From Fragilaria radians (lineage: Eukaryota > Bacillariophyta > Fragilariophyceae > Fragilariales > Fragilariaceae), in contig CAAAJI010000339.1 of the NCBI GenBank assembly GCA_900642245.1, positions 38,934 through 58,018 of the forward strand: a stretch of 19,085 bases of DNA, given 5' to 3'. Each line of letters opens with the position of its first letter. Position 1 is the stretch's first letter. The notes beneath the pieces are model-generated. The model was given only the letters and a program-made list of their open reading frames with translations, was not told the DNA's origin and did no database searches. Position numbers and translations under genes: made by a program. Positions 1-9,800 of the stretch are shown in pieces.

Positions 1-894
1 AAAGCATCGAGAAACTATCGAAGATTGAGAAAGAGGAGAGCTCAAAGTATCGGTACACGAATAATTGGAGGTGTGCCCACCATTTCCTCTCGGTATCCTT
101 ATTTTACCTATTTGGATATTTTCTATCGATCCAACACTGGATTTTGCGGTGGATCCCTGATTGCTCCGGATATGGTGTTGACCGCAGCTCATTGTATCCA
201 TCCATCCAATGGAGTAATTTTCGGTATCATTGCCAAAGTGAATTATACGCAAAACACAGGATATTTAACAGGATATGAACATATTCGTAATGTCACAAGA
301 CAAATCCCTTATCCACAGTATAACTTGTTACAAAATTCAGGTGATCTGGCATTACTTCTCTTGAATCAGCCCGTGATTGGAGTACCTTTGATAAAAGTCA
401 ATGCAGCTTCGAAGTCACCCAAAATTGGTCAATCTTTGACAATTATCGGGTTTGGTGATACTTCTAATGGAAGACTAGAATTACCAGACTACCTTATGGA
501 AGCATCTGTCTCCACTATATCTCAAAAGGTTTGCAATGATGTGAAATCCTATGACGGAAAGATTATTGAGACAGATATGATTTGTGCTGGAAATATGACA
601 TCAGGGGCTCAAGATAGTTGCGGTGGAGATTCCGGTGGACCTTTACTGATTCCTGGTCTCAGTACTAGCGCGAGTGACGATATTCAAGTGGGGATTTCTT
701 CCTTTGGTGAAGAATGTGGTCATCCTAACTTTCCTGGTGTATATACCCGCATATCAACGTATCTTCCATGGATTCAAGACACAATTTGTCAAAATAGTCA
801 AATGAAACCATCGTATTGCATCAAATCTCGGAAGCCAACAAAGCCTCGTCCGACTAAGAGACCAACAAGGAAGCCAAGTCGAAAGTTGCGTTAA
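1..894 (+). CDS. Trypsin-like serine protease (S1A family), 5' partial
   Basis: This is an endopeptidase expected to cut after Arg or Lys, probably secreted or vacuolar. The reading frame is open to the left edge, so the N-terminus (signal and propeptide) lies outside. Counting from the first base, the activation site reads GTR|IIGG near residues 18-24, matching the zymogen cleavage that frees an Ile N-terminus. The triad is intact: His64 in LTAAHC, Asp115 in GDLALLLL, Ser211 in GDSGGP. Asp205, six residues before the Ser, is the S1-pocket acid that gives trypsin specificity. Paired cysteines (CGG, AAHC, MICAG, DSCGG, EECGH) fit the S1A fold. After the catalytic domain comes a tail of about 25 residues with PTK/PTR-type repeats, very basic. 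Such tails are familiar in diatom secreted proteins, but their role is unknown. The frame ends in TAA at 892-894. Confidence 0.93.
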   Translation, partial: KASRNYRRLRKRRAQSIGTRIIGGVPTISSRYPYFTYLDIFYRSNTGFCGGSLIAPDMVLTAAHCIHPSNGVIFGIIAKVNYTQNTGYLTGYEHIRNVTRQIPYPQYNLLQNSGDLALLLLNQPVIGVPLIKVNAASKSPKIGQSLTIIGFGDTSNGRLELPDYLMEASVSTISQKVCNDVKSYDGKIIETDMICAGNMTSGAQDSCGGDSGGPLLIPGLSTSASDDIQVGISSFGEECGHPNFPGVYTRISTYLPWIQDTICQNSQMKPSYCIKSRKPTKPRPTKRPTRKPSRKLR

Positions 895-1872
895 AACCAA
901 TTTGGAAAGAAATGCTATTATTCAACATTACTTTTGAATATACTTTGACTCTCTACTGTAATGACAAATTCTAGCTTTTCCTTCTAAATGGTTCTAAAAA
1001 AAAGAAATCTCCTTTATCATGAAACATTTATACTTTTTGTGAACACAAGATGACATTGATTCCTACAAAAAATGTACCTTGTTTATTTTCCCTTTCAAAA
1101 TGCCTTCAACAATATTTGATGGTTGAATCTACCAGGGTATTTGACGTGCATCTTCGTTTGAAATACTAAATCCTAGATTCCTGCCCAGAAACAATACCTA
1201 GAAAGTCATCATATCTGGTTCTTGGTTGCTTAAGTCTAAATCAATACACTATGCAGCGTTCCTACGATTCCCTGCTATATTTGTCCTACCATAATTCAAT
1301 CATTACTCTTTCTATTTCAAAAGCATTATCTGCTCCTACGCATGCCATTTGCTCTCATTCAAGCACATTCGATGGCGGTATAACAAGTTTTTGCATTTCT
1401 TAATCAAAAGTAGCTGTTAACTCTCCTGAATATACTTCTAGCAGCTGCGATAAGTTTTTTCTCATCATTTTGTGACAATACAAAGTGGAGAATTAACAAC
1501 GGAATTGAATTCTATCACCACTTACTAGCACATTTAATTTAGGTGAAGGATATGATACCTAGTATTAAGAATTCGTATTCATCTTTGTCTATTACTTGTT
1601 GTTCTTTTAATAGTCTCCTTCTGATAGAATTTTTCGAGTGCACAAGCTCTGCACACTTCCATAACATTTACAAGTAGGCTTATTGATATCATTCCTTTTT
1701 TCGTGTTTCATATACAAGCTCTAAGGTATGTCTGTAGTATGTCTAGTTATTCATATTTCTTTATCATGGCTAATCTAGAGTACACGAAAAAACCGCTTTT
1801 AAACAATCTATTTTATACAAACTTATCCCTAAACAATGTTACGTAATAATTGTGGATCCTGTGTAATGACAA

Positions 1873-1909
1873 AAGCCCTTGACACCGCAAACCTAATAAT
1901 CAAGGGCTT
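1873..1909. repeat. Perfect 10-bp inverted repeat (hairpin)
   Basis: AAGCCCTTGA at 1873-1882 is exactly reverse-complementary to TCAAGGGCTT at 1900-1909, with a 17-nt loop. It lies in an otherwise AT-rich spacer about 1 kb downstream of the protease. It could be a small RNA hairpin, a trace of a miniature inverted-repeat element, or chance. Confidence 0.6.
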
Positions 1910-1969
1910 ACGTAAAGAAGATGAAAATAAAATGATGTAGAATATAGAAGGATATGCATAAAAAAGTAT

Positions 1970-1986
1970 TCCACCTACCTGGTGGA
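1970..1986. repeat. Short perfect hairpin, 6-bp stem
   Basis: TCCACC at 1970-1975 pairs with GGTGGA at 1981-1986 across a 5-nt loop. It begins 60 nt after the end of the 10-bp hairpin. Six base pairs alone are weak evidence; proximity to the other hairpin is the only reason to note it. Confidence 0.35.
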
Positions 1987-2178
1987 GAGAAAACATTCAC
2001 ACATCTCAATTCTCAGATGACTTTAATACTGGAATTGCTTATTTCTTTGGTCACCACTATTCGGATCACCTAGGATATATGCAAAGTTTTTAGGTCCCCA
2101 TTAGCCTCAAGCTTCTTTCCCTGTCATTGTTCGTTGAAGAAAGAGAGTAGATACTATTAAACGAAAGAAGGAAACGTT

Positions 2179-3060
2179 TTATTTGCCTTGAAAAAAGTGT
2201 GTGATCCCAACCATCACCCTACCTGCTACCATATGACTATGATCAGGAATCAAATACATGCCTGCAACCTTGTCGTAGAGCGATAGAGATATCAAAGCGA
2301 AAATCATCATACGTGTTGGGATTGTTCTTTGCCACAAAATTGTCAAGAATATCCATTGAAGTTCTTGTGCTTTCGCATTTTTAACATGTGAAACCATCCA
2401 TATTAAACACAGTGTATTATCATCCTTGTATTGTTAAAACCCTAACAGTGATGTCTGCAAAACACTATAGATTATTGAGGAGTTAGAGTAATATGTAGAT
2501 TGCTGCTTCTTGTTAAAATCTGATATTGTACAGTAGTCTTACATTCCACCTTCCCTTCCACCATTTCTTCATGCAGAGGGTTGAATATACCTTGATCAAC
2601 ATCTTAGTGATGGCAAAGAAGACGAATACAACATTTCATCCCATGCTGCAAGCGGGGTAGCAACCAAGTGAACTGCATTGTTGAGTTGAATAATAAGATC
2701 AATTCTGTTAATGCAATCTTCTTGGACCAATTTTGATAGAATGGTCAATGAGTAAAGAATTTTTTCATCTGCACTTGAAAAGAATTATTGATTCGAATTC
2801 GAAAATCTGGTCATCACATACTGACATCTTTGCCTCACTTCTGGTACAGAACACGTCCACTTTGTCATTCACATTTTGTCAAATGATTCTGCTATATGGA
2901 ATTTCATTGATTTGGAGCTTTTTATTTCTAGATTGATTGCAATGGTCTATGCAGTTTTTTTTGTTTGCACCCTGGAATTTAACTGACAACCTCCAACCTT
3001 CCCTTTGTCTCAATTTTTCAATACCTGCTCATATGCTCTATTTCTGTCCACATGCACCTC
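2179..3060 (-). pseudogene. Possible decayed coding traces, unidentified
   Basis: On the minus strand several protein-like stretches follow one another but are interrupted by in-frame stops and frame changes. One starts at 3060 (EVHVDRNRAYEQVLKN, then a stop). Another runs 2742-2596 and contains LVQEDCINRIDLIIQLNN and AAWDEMLYSSSLPSL. A third near 2360-2250 contains YDDFRFDISIAL. No family was recognised. This could be an eroded gene or transposon, an intron-rich gene with unrecognised splice sites, or chance reading in AT-rich DNA. Confidence 0.2.
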
Positions 3061-3325
3061 CCTAAAGAAGACCTGTAGTTCCAAAAAGGCAAAGAAGGTG
3101 GTGAATGCTGATGAGGAGCAGTTTGGCATTATCCGTTACCCCCTACAATGCTCGTGTGTACCGGGCATACATTACTAGTCACATGTGTAACAACGGTATC
3201 TAGTGAAAATCTGCGTCATCGAACATCTATCCCCACCCAAATTTTGGCTCTTGAACTTTCTCTTCCGATCCATCAAAGTGTCGACTTTTGCGAACATTGA
3301 AAAAACGTCGGAGGGCTATTAAAGT

Positions 3326-4079
3326 ATGCGATCAACTCTCTATGCCTACGTCTTGCTTTCATTGTTACATTTCACATGCTTAACTACTGCATATTCACTA
3401 TTACCGAGAGCAGTCTGTCAACGACGAGGAAGTAATAAGCCGACAATACTTGTCTGCCGAACCCAACAATGATATGGACGTAGTAGCAAGACGGATCATC
3501 GTCGTTGGCGCTGTTCACGGAGGTTATTACAGAGCATGTGTCAAAAATGAGGTGAGGGAGAGATTTGCATGCAATCTATTGTATACAAATTGTAACGCAG
3601 CACAGATTCCTTTTTTTTCTCACAAAGTTTTACCTTACACTCTCACTAGGCAAGTCGTTTTCGTAAACTAGTCGGGACGATGAGCCCTCCCGATGATTCG
3701 GATGAAGCTGAAATATACATCGAGGTGTGTAAAGGTAATCTATTGTTCGTTATTGGCATTCCTTTTTCACCCTGACCGTGTAAAATGTTTCATTTCTGTA
3801 GGGGAAGCCAAAGATGGTAGATGGATTTATTCGTTGGTGCCAACGCGGGAATGTAGGACTGAGCCAAGTAATTTCCGTTAGAGAGGTCATCGAAGAAGAG
3901 CCTACAGGCTTGTACGATGCATTCTATGTTCAGGTAAAGCCATAATTCATTCCGTGATTGCCAATTTACTATGCGTGACATTCGGGAACAATTTTTACTA
4001 GATACATGATCGAAACGAGTACCCGAGGGAAAGGACTTCTTCTAATATTGGGTTGTCGCTGCTTGCTATTGAGTTATGA
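3326..4079 (+). CDS. Acylphosphatase-like protein with N-terminal presequence (multi-exon)
   Basis: Acylphosphatases hydrolyse the carboxyl-phosphate bond of acyl phosphates. Exons: 3326-3431, 3484-3551, 3650-3724, 3802-3933, 4002-4079 (152 aa). Introns 3552-3649, 3725-3801 and 3934-4001 (98, 77 and 68 nt) have GT-AG ends and all fall between codons. The first intron, 3432-3483, is only 52 nt and tentative. Exon 1 encodes a hydrophobic leader (VLLSLLHFTCL) then TTA|YSLLPR, which resembles a diatom signal or plastid presequence with an aromatic residue at +1. The domain starts RRIIVVGAVHGGYYR, matching the acylphosphatase loop GxVQGVxFR, with catalytic Arg52. It continues EIYIEGKP, FIRWCQRG and EEEPTGLYDAFYV, as in the family. 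The usual catalytic Asn 18 residues after the Arg is Ser here (VGTMSPP). Starting instead at ATG 3474 would give a 120-aa cytosolic form. Confidence 0.75.
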
Positions 4080-5373
4080 GTGTTTTTGAAATTTATCTAA
4101 AGGGCTTGCAGCTGGAAGTGATGAAGTGGTACATGGTTATCATGCTATACATTTAGAAATTACTTCACAATCACTTTAACTTCTTATAAATATGTATGAC
4201 AACAAATGAATGGTACCCTCATCACCAAGCTATCATAATCTCATAGTTTAGTTAAGCATCTGAGCAAAGCAAAGGAACACATATTTATTTTTCTTTGCAA
4301 AATACAGTATTGTTGAGCTGACAACGTTAAAGACAATAAAAGTTGATGGTATCGCATTTCTTTTTAATTAAACTTATCCGTTTAATCATAATTATTGGGC
4401 GATATTAATTGGGCTTTATCACAAGGTATGCCCCTGAATGAGTGAGGACTTTTTGGCAATGGGCAAAACACATTTCTTCAATTGTTGTTTAATTCTTACA
4501 GGAAAAATGGCGGTGGAAAGATCCATGCTTGCGTTTCAATATAAGTCAGAGCGACTAGTCCCTTAACATCATTGTCAATACATCAGGAGGTGATATCGAA
4601 AAACACGGACACATGCCTGTACTACCTTTTCGTATTGACAAGTTGAAATCATCTCACAAAATGATGCAAGTACCAGCACTTAAAGGAGCAAGCCTTCTAA
4701 ATATATTTGCAGCAAAGTAGACCTTCTGTGCTTTGCCTTCTCCACAAAAAATTAATTGTTCTTTTCTTGCAAAAGGTGAAGTTTTCGACAATCCTTCATT
4801 TTTATCCATCATAATACGGTATGATCATGAGACCTAATTTCTAGCTTTCCCTATTAGATGATGTTCTGTGACAAAGTATTTACATGCTTTGCCATCCATC
4901 CCCTAGTTTTTTAGTTTCTCTTCAGCCCTTTCTTCCAAACATCCTGTCAATATTTTCTGCTTCTTTGCAATGATCCACAAGTCCAATGTAAGCATGGCCA
5001 CCATCCTTACGTCCCTGCATCGCATATTGGTAAGCCAGCTATTCATTAGTATTCTGTCAGAGTGTGTAGTTAGTTGATATGTTTGGCTTTTTGTTCTCAT
5101 CAATTGTTTAAATGGATTATCCAGTGTGCCTACTTCTCTGCTTGATCCGCATAGTACTACTACTGTACATCAACTTTTGAGAATTTTCAGTAGTGTCTCG
5201 GTTCGGATTACTACTGCACATTAAATTTGTTTCGAGTCCCATATGTGAAAATTCGTATTTTACCCACAATAGGACGTTCGGATTTCGACCTTTTTGCGAT
5301 CATAATTTAAAGTGTAGACACACATCTCATAATTAGAAGTTCATAACGAAATCACATAATACTACTGCATGAC
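4080..5373. other. Intergenic spacer upstream of the prolyl 4-hydroxylase gene
   Basis: No intact gene was found. The 3' UTR of the acylphosphatase-like gene and the promoter of the hydroxylase must lie here. Between 4922 and 5038 the minus strand reads 38 protein-like codons without support on either side. In the 220 nt before the hydroxylase start the octamer TACTACTG occurs three times (5158, 5209, 5360). Confidence 0.6.
5158..5367. repeat. Three copies of TACTACTG upstream of the P4H gene
   Basis: TACTACTG occurs at 5158-5165, 5209-5216 and 5360-5367. In the first two the similarity extends through ACAT and AA to TTT with only three differences, spaced 51 nt apart. The third ends seven bases before the start codon at 5374. 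It may be a regulatory or core-promoter element, or chance in AT-rich DNA. Confidence 0.3.
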
Positions 5374-6791
5374 ATGATGCGTTTAAAGAGTGTATTACTC
5401 CTTCAATTGTGGTATTTGAGTGTTTCAACGAGTAGTAATGTGATTCCCAAACATTTTACTTTATTAAACAAAAGTGGAGGAAAGCTTCAAATCTTATGGG
5501 TCAACCCGAAAGGTGAACACGTTCCATTCTCGAACGTTTACAATGGAGCTCGCCTTGCTATCGATACCTATGTTAATCACAGCTTTGTACTCCGTCAGAC
5601 TAAGGATTCGACTCAGGAAAGTCGAATAAACTATATTACAGTTAAGGACAATTACGATGATGGTATGTTCCAATGATAACTGATATGATTTGAAGAAAAG
5701 GAGGATTTGTGTCTCGATTACTCATAATCATGTTTCTTCACATCGCAGTGATTTATGTTAGAGAAAACCTTGAGATTGTTGATAACTTGTACGAGGGCAG
5801 TAATGAAACCTCAGACGATGTGGTATCAGAGCTCAGGTCATTATGTGTCGAAGGTGATTCCTTGACACTGGATGACATACTTGAATGCTATGAAGAAGAA
5901 TTGACTCCAATTTTTGAAGAGAATAATAAAGAACTTAGTCGAGAAGCAAAGGATCGGATTCATCTGAGTAATATGCTAGAAGAGTACACATGTCAAGATA
6001 ATGAACTTCCTAGTTCTAACAAGGGACCTCTACGACCCTGGTTATACAATGGGACTCTACGAGATGTTAGGATCCTTCATGAACGACATGATAGTCAAAT
6101 CCACCTGATTCCTAATTTTATTACAGAAGACGAGTGCAAGGCCATTGAGGAGGCTGCGAAGCGAGATTTGCATAGAGGTGCTGTAGCCAATGGGAATGGT
6201 GGTAGTCGACTCTCGGAGAATCGTAAGGCATGGCAGGCAGGTGTACCTGTCCCATGGGAACGGGAAGACGATGGTGACTTTATTGCAAGCTACGCACGAC
6301 GCATGTATGACTATGCCAATTTTGCATCTGGTTATGGAATGACTGTTGACGGCCAAGAAGACATTATGAGCATTCAATACTTTGGTCAAGACGGTGAACA
6401 TCCCAAGGGAAGTTCGTACACACCGGAAACTCCCGATCGATACATGCCACATTGTGATGGAAGCTGTGAGGGATTGCCACACCGAAAGGGAGCGAGAGTC
6501 GCGACGATGGTTTCGTATTGTACAGTTCCCAAACGAGGAGGATCGACAAACTTTAAGAATGCAGATGTTCACGTCAAACCTGAATTGGGCGCTGCAGTAT
6601 TCTTTAGCTACATGGACCCGGCAACAAAGAAGATGGATACCGGTTGGACGACACATTCAGGATGTCCTGTAGTGGAGGGCACCAAACGTATCGTTGTACA
6701 TTGGATGCGAGTTGGTGTGTCAACCGAAGAACCATGGGATTCACTCAATACATTGAATACTCCAAAGCGGATGCTAGAAGATGAAAGTTAA
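5374..6791 (+). CDS. Prolyl 4-hydroxylase with N-terminal VHL-beta-like domain
   Basis: This is an Fe(II)/2-oxoglutarate dioxygenase that hydroxylates peptidyl proline, probably in the ER or secretory route. Exons 5374-5662 and 5749-6791 flank an 86-nt GT-AG intron containing in-frame stops; the product is 443 aa. Residues 1-22 form a signal peptide (KSVLLLQLWYLSVS). Residues 27-75 (FTLLNKSGGKLQILWVNP, then VYNGARLAIDTYVNHSFVLR) resemble the VHL beta domain, where a backbone of the type LxNxS-xWVNxxG is typical. An acidic linker with cysteines follows (about 110-190). The catalytic double-stranded beta-helix starts near DSQIHLIPNFITEDEC. Metal ligands are His331 and Asp333 (PHCD) and His399 (THSGCP); Lys409 (GTKR), ten residues after the distal His, binds 2-oxoglutarate. 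The C-terminus shows no KDEL. The downstream gene is convergent, with 18 nt between stop codons. Confidence 0.9.
5663..5748 (+). other. Intron of the VHL-like/P4H gene
   Basis: The 86-nt segment starts GTATGT and ends CATCGCAG. Reading through it would hit a stop (the TGA after ATGTTCCAA), whereas splicing joins codon GAT to a GTG split after its first base and continues the hydroxylase frame. It separates the VHL-like domain from the catalytic part. Confidence 0.85.
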
Positions 6792-6809
6792 ATTTTAATT
6801 GTATAAATT

Positions 6810-9800
6810 TCAAGCTGTGAGAATTTTCTTTGCTAAGTCAACCGTAACCGACATGAGACGACGCTGATCGGGGGAGAAATCAAGTTGGAGCGACTCAGCA
6901 CCATCATGATATTTTTCAATATAGACCCGACAGAATGCCACTAAACCAGCTGCAATAACCTTTTGTTTACATTCATCATCACTTAGTTCCAATAGACTTT
7001 GAATAATCACCATGGCACGATGGATCAATTCAAGATTCCCACTTTCCATAAGTGTCATCATGGATTCCCGAAAAGACTTTAGGTTAACTAAAGCCTTTCC
7101 AACCTCAAGAATATCAGCCGCCATGGCTAGACATCCTGCAGCGGCTCGAGCACACTCGAAGTTTTCATCAAAGTCTGTGGCAAATGCCATCCATAGTCGT
7201 AAATTTTCCGTCTCGGTTAGATGTTGGATCATAGCTGGATGAGGTATCAAGTTACACATTGCCTCCGTGGATGCCCGGCGAACCATGCTGTGATCTGAAA
7301 ACATGGCATAATGCAATATCGAAATACCTTTTTCGGATACTATTCTTTCCTTGGCGTCCCCTCCCGATGTAGCCAAATTGGTCAAAGCTAACAATGCTTC
7401 AAAGCGTTGAAGATCCGTCGCATCAGAATTACGAATCAATCGGAGTAGTGGTTTGATTGCTCCAATTCTTTGACTGGTAGTAAGGATGCTTGGATTCGTC
7501 GTCACCAATAGTCTGGAGATACATTGATACGCTTCTCGGACTGTTCGTTTCTTCACTTCTGATGCATTTTCTTCTTCATCGAATTTCATACATGCGGTTA
7601 ACGCACCTTGTTGAATAAGAATTCCTCGAACGGACGCCTCGGTAGCCATGCGGTTCAAACCATTCACAATTTTCTCCAAGGTACTTTCACTCGCTCCATC
7701 TATCATTTTCACCATGGCTCGTGGGGCGTTGGCCATGGCAAGTTTACGAATACGTGCTTCTACGGCACTTTCATTGTCATCTGGAATCTTTACAAGAGCC
7801 TGCTTCTCTTCCTCTGACTTTCCAAGTTTTTGTAACTCATCGTATTGCTCCATTGTTAAGTCTTTACCAATGAAGGCTTCTTTCCTAAGTGTCTCATTCG
7901 ATACAGCGATCAAGCAAAATGTTGTGGCCAATGCGTAGGCAGATATGGAATCTTCGGAATTGATTTGATTAGCTAATTCAACAAGTCTTTCTAGAGTTGT
8001 CTGAGAAAGGCTCAAATTTGCTTTGAAGCCATGTGCCAACTCCTCCTTGATTTGAGTCTTGGAAGAGAGGTAACCAATAATTTCAATACCTCGTTCAATT
8101 GATGTTGTACCCTGTGTTGCCATGGCAGATGCATTGCCAAGAAAAGTAGGTGCTGCATCCAAGGAGTCTTCATCGTGAAGTAGTTCTGATGCAATTTGAA
8201 GGAGTTCCATCACTTCACCCTCCTTTTCATCAAAATTTTTATCTGCCATACCTATCTTGGCAATGGCCGATGCGACACCGGATCGAATATCTTGTTCCGG
8301 ATGTTCCAACAAAATCTCCAAAGTTCCTGCGCGGAACATGGAGGAAATAATGGGTCGCCCCTTTTCGACTGATGCACCAGCAGAAATTAACTCGGATGCT
8401 ATCGACATGGCATTTAAGTCTCCCGATTCAATTAGTTCAGGAATTTCATGACTCATTTCCTCCAAAGCCCAAGTTCCGACTTGTGCATGGCCCAATAGGA
8501 GAGAAGAGGTTAGCTGAGCTCTAGTCATGACGGTGATTAGTCTCTCATGATTAAGCTGCTTTTCTTCCTTGGTTTCATCTATCTCTTGTATAGTGATATT
8601 TGTCGATTCTAGAAAGGGTTGAACAGCTTTCTTGACATCGTCACTTTCCTGTATAGAGGAGAATATTCTTCCTAATACTACACCGACACGCTTACGTAAG
8701 CCATGACATGGCTTACTACTTTCACAGCATGAATGCAATAGTGCTTGTAAGCCTCCGTGGCTACAAAACAGCATGGCTCTTCGGTTCGCCCATTGTTTGT
8801 CTCGATTGCTCAATTCGTATTCACGTTTCTTTATAGCAGCCACCTCGCGTGGTTTCATAGTTCTCAATTCAGATTCGGTATACTTTCGAAATACAGGATG
8901 AGTTGTGGATGCCACTACAAAAGTTTGACGATTCACAGCTGTCCAAGAACTGAGAACATCAAGTGCTGCCGGTAGGAGGGAATTGTTGGAGAAGGCTGAA
9001 ACACAAGATTGAAGGATTAAATTATCGTCAATCAAAGAATCAGCAGTTTCCGATTCCAGAGGATCAAGGTATAGGACAAGACGTAACCATAGTGAGAGGC
9101 AACCTAATTTTAGAGCGTCATTCGTTTCATGTTGCATCCATTCCTTTAAGAGTTCCTGTGAAATTTCAGTCCCATATTCACTCACAAACTTTGGATTGCT
9201 AGATGCGCAGGTTAGAACCTGTAGCGACTTGATCGACTTTATTTGAATCATAATGTTTACACCGCCTCTTCGACCAAATTCCAATGGAGCATACTTTTCA
9301 TCATTGGTTAATAAACCGAGTAGGATAGTAAGGTGCTTGTTGCGTTCCTCTTCGTCATTTGTCGCTCTCAAAGAATCAAGAGTCTGACTGATAGGAGTCC
9401 CCTTCATTTGATCATGCTTAGCTCGAATAGACCTTAGTAATGTACCAGCAGGATTATTTTTTGGCTCCATCGAAAGGACTTGTAGTAAATCCTTGGCAGC
9501 ATCTTGTAACATGTTTTTTGTGCTAGAAGATGATGGGACATCCGATAACAAATACCATGCCTTCGCACGTCGATACAAAATTTTGGCACGTAGCTTGTAA
9601 GTATCATCATTCTTCGTAGTTTCAATGATTGAAAGAGCTTCTGTACAGTCATCAATACAACTCTGCAAATTACCTGAACTCAGATACGACGCAGCTCGAT
9701 TGGAAAGAATTGTCGATTGGAGTTTTTTGCAATCCTTAACGTCAGCTCTACATAAATCAAGGGCCTTAGAGTATGATTCTATAGCAGCAACGAAGTCGGC

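Larger units (their letters stand above)
895..3325. other. AT-rich intergenic spacer with hairpins and possible decayed coding traces
   Basis: No convincing intact gene was found in this 2.4-kb stretch. It holds two small perfect hairpins (near 1873-1909 and 1970-1986). Between about 2160 and 3060 there are minus-strand reading stretches that look protein-like but are broken by stops and frame changes. The part next to 3326 presumably contains the promoter of the downstream acylphosphatase-like gene; no clear TATA box was recognised. No tRNA, snRNA or terminal-repeat element could be identified by eye. Confidence 0.6.

Noticed and set aside
1961..2020. CTACCTGG word suggesting a U1 snRNA start
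   Set aside because: The flanking sequence lacks the conserved U1 5' end context and its later stem-loops.
5195..5220. GGTTCGGATT resembling a tRNA T-loop
   Set aside because: No matching acceptor, D or anticodon arms were seen around it.
6057..6656. 199-aa open frame on the minus strand inside the P4H gene
   Set aside because: It lies wholly opposite a well-supported catalytic domain with intact motifs, and shows no domain of its own; a codon-bias shadow.
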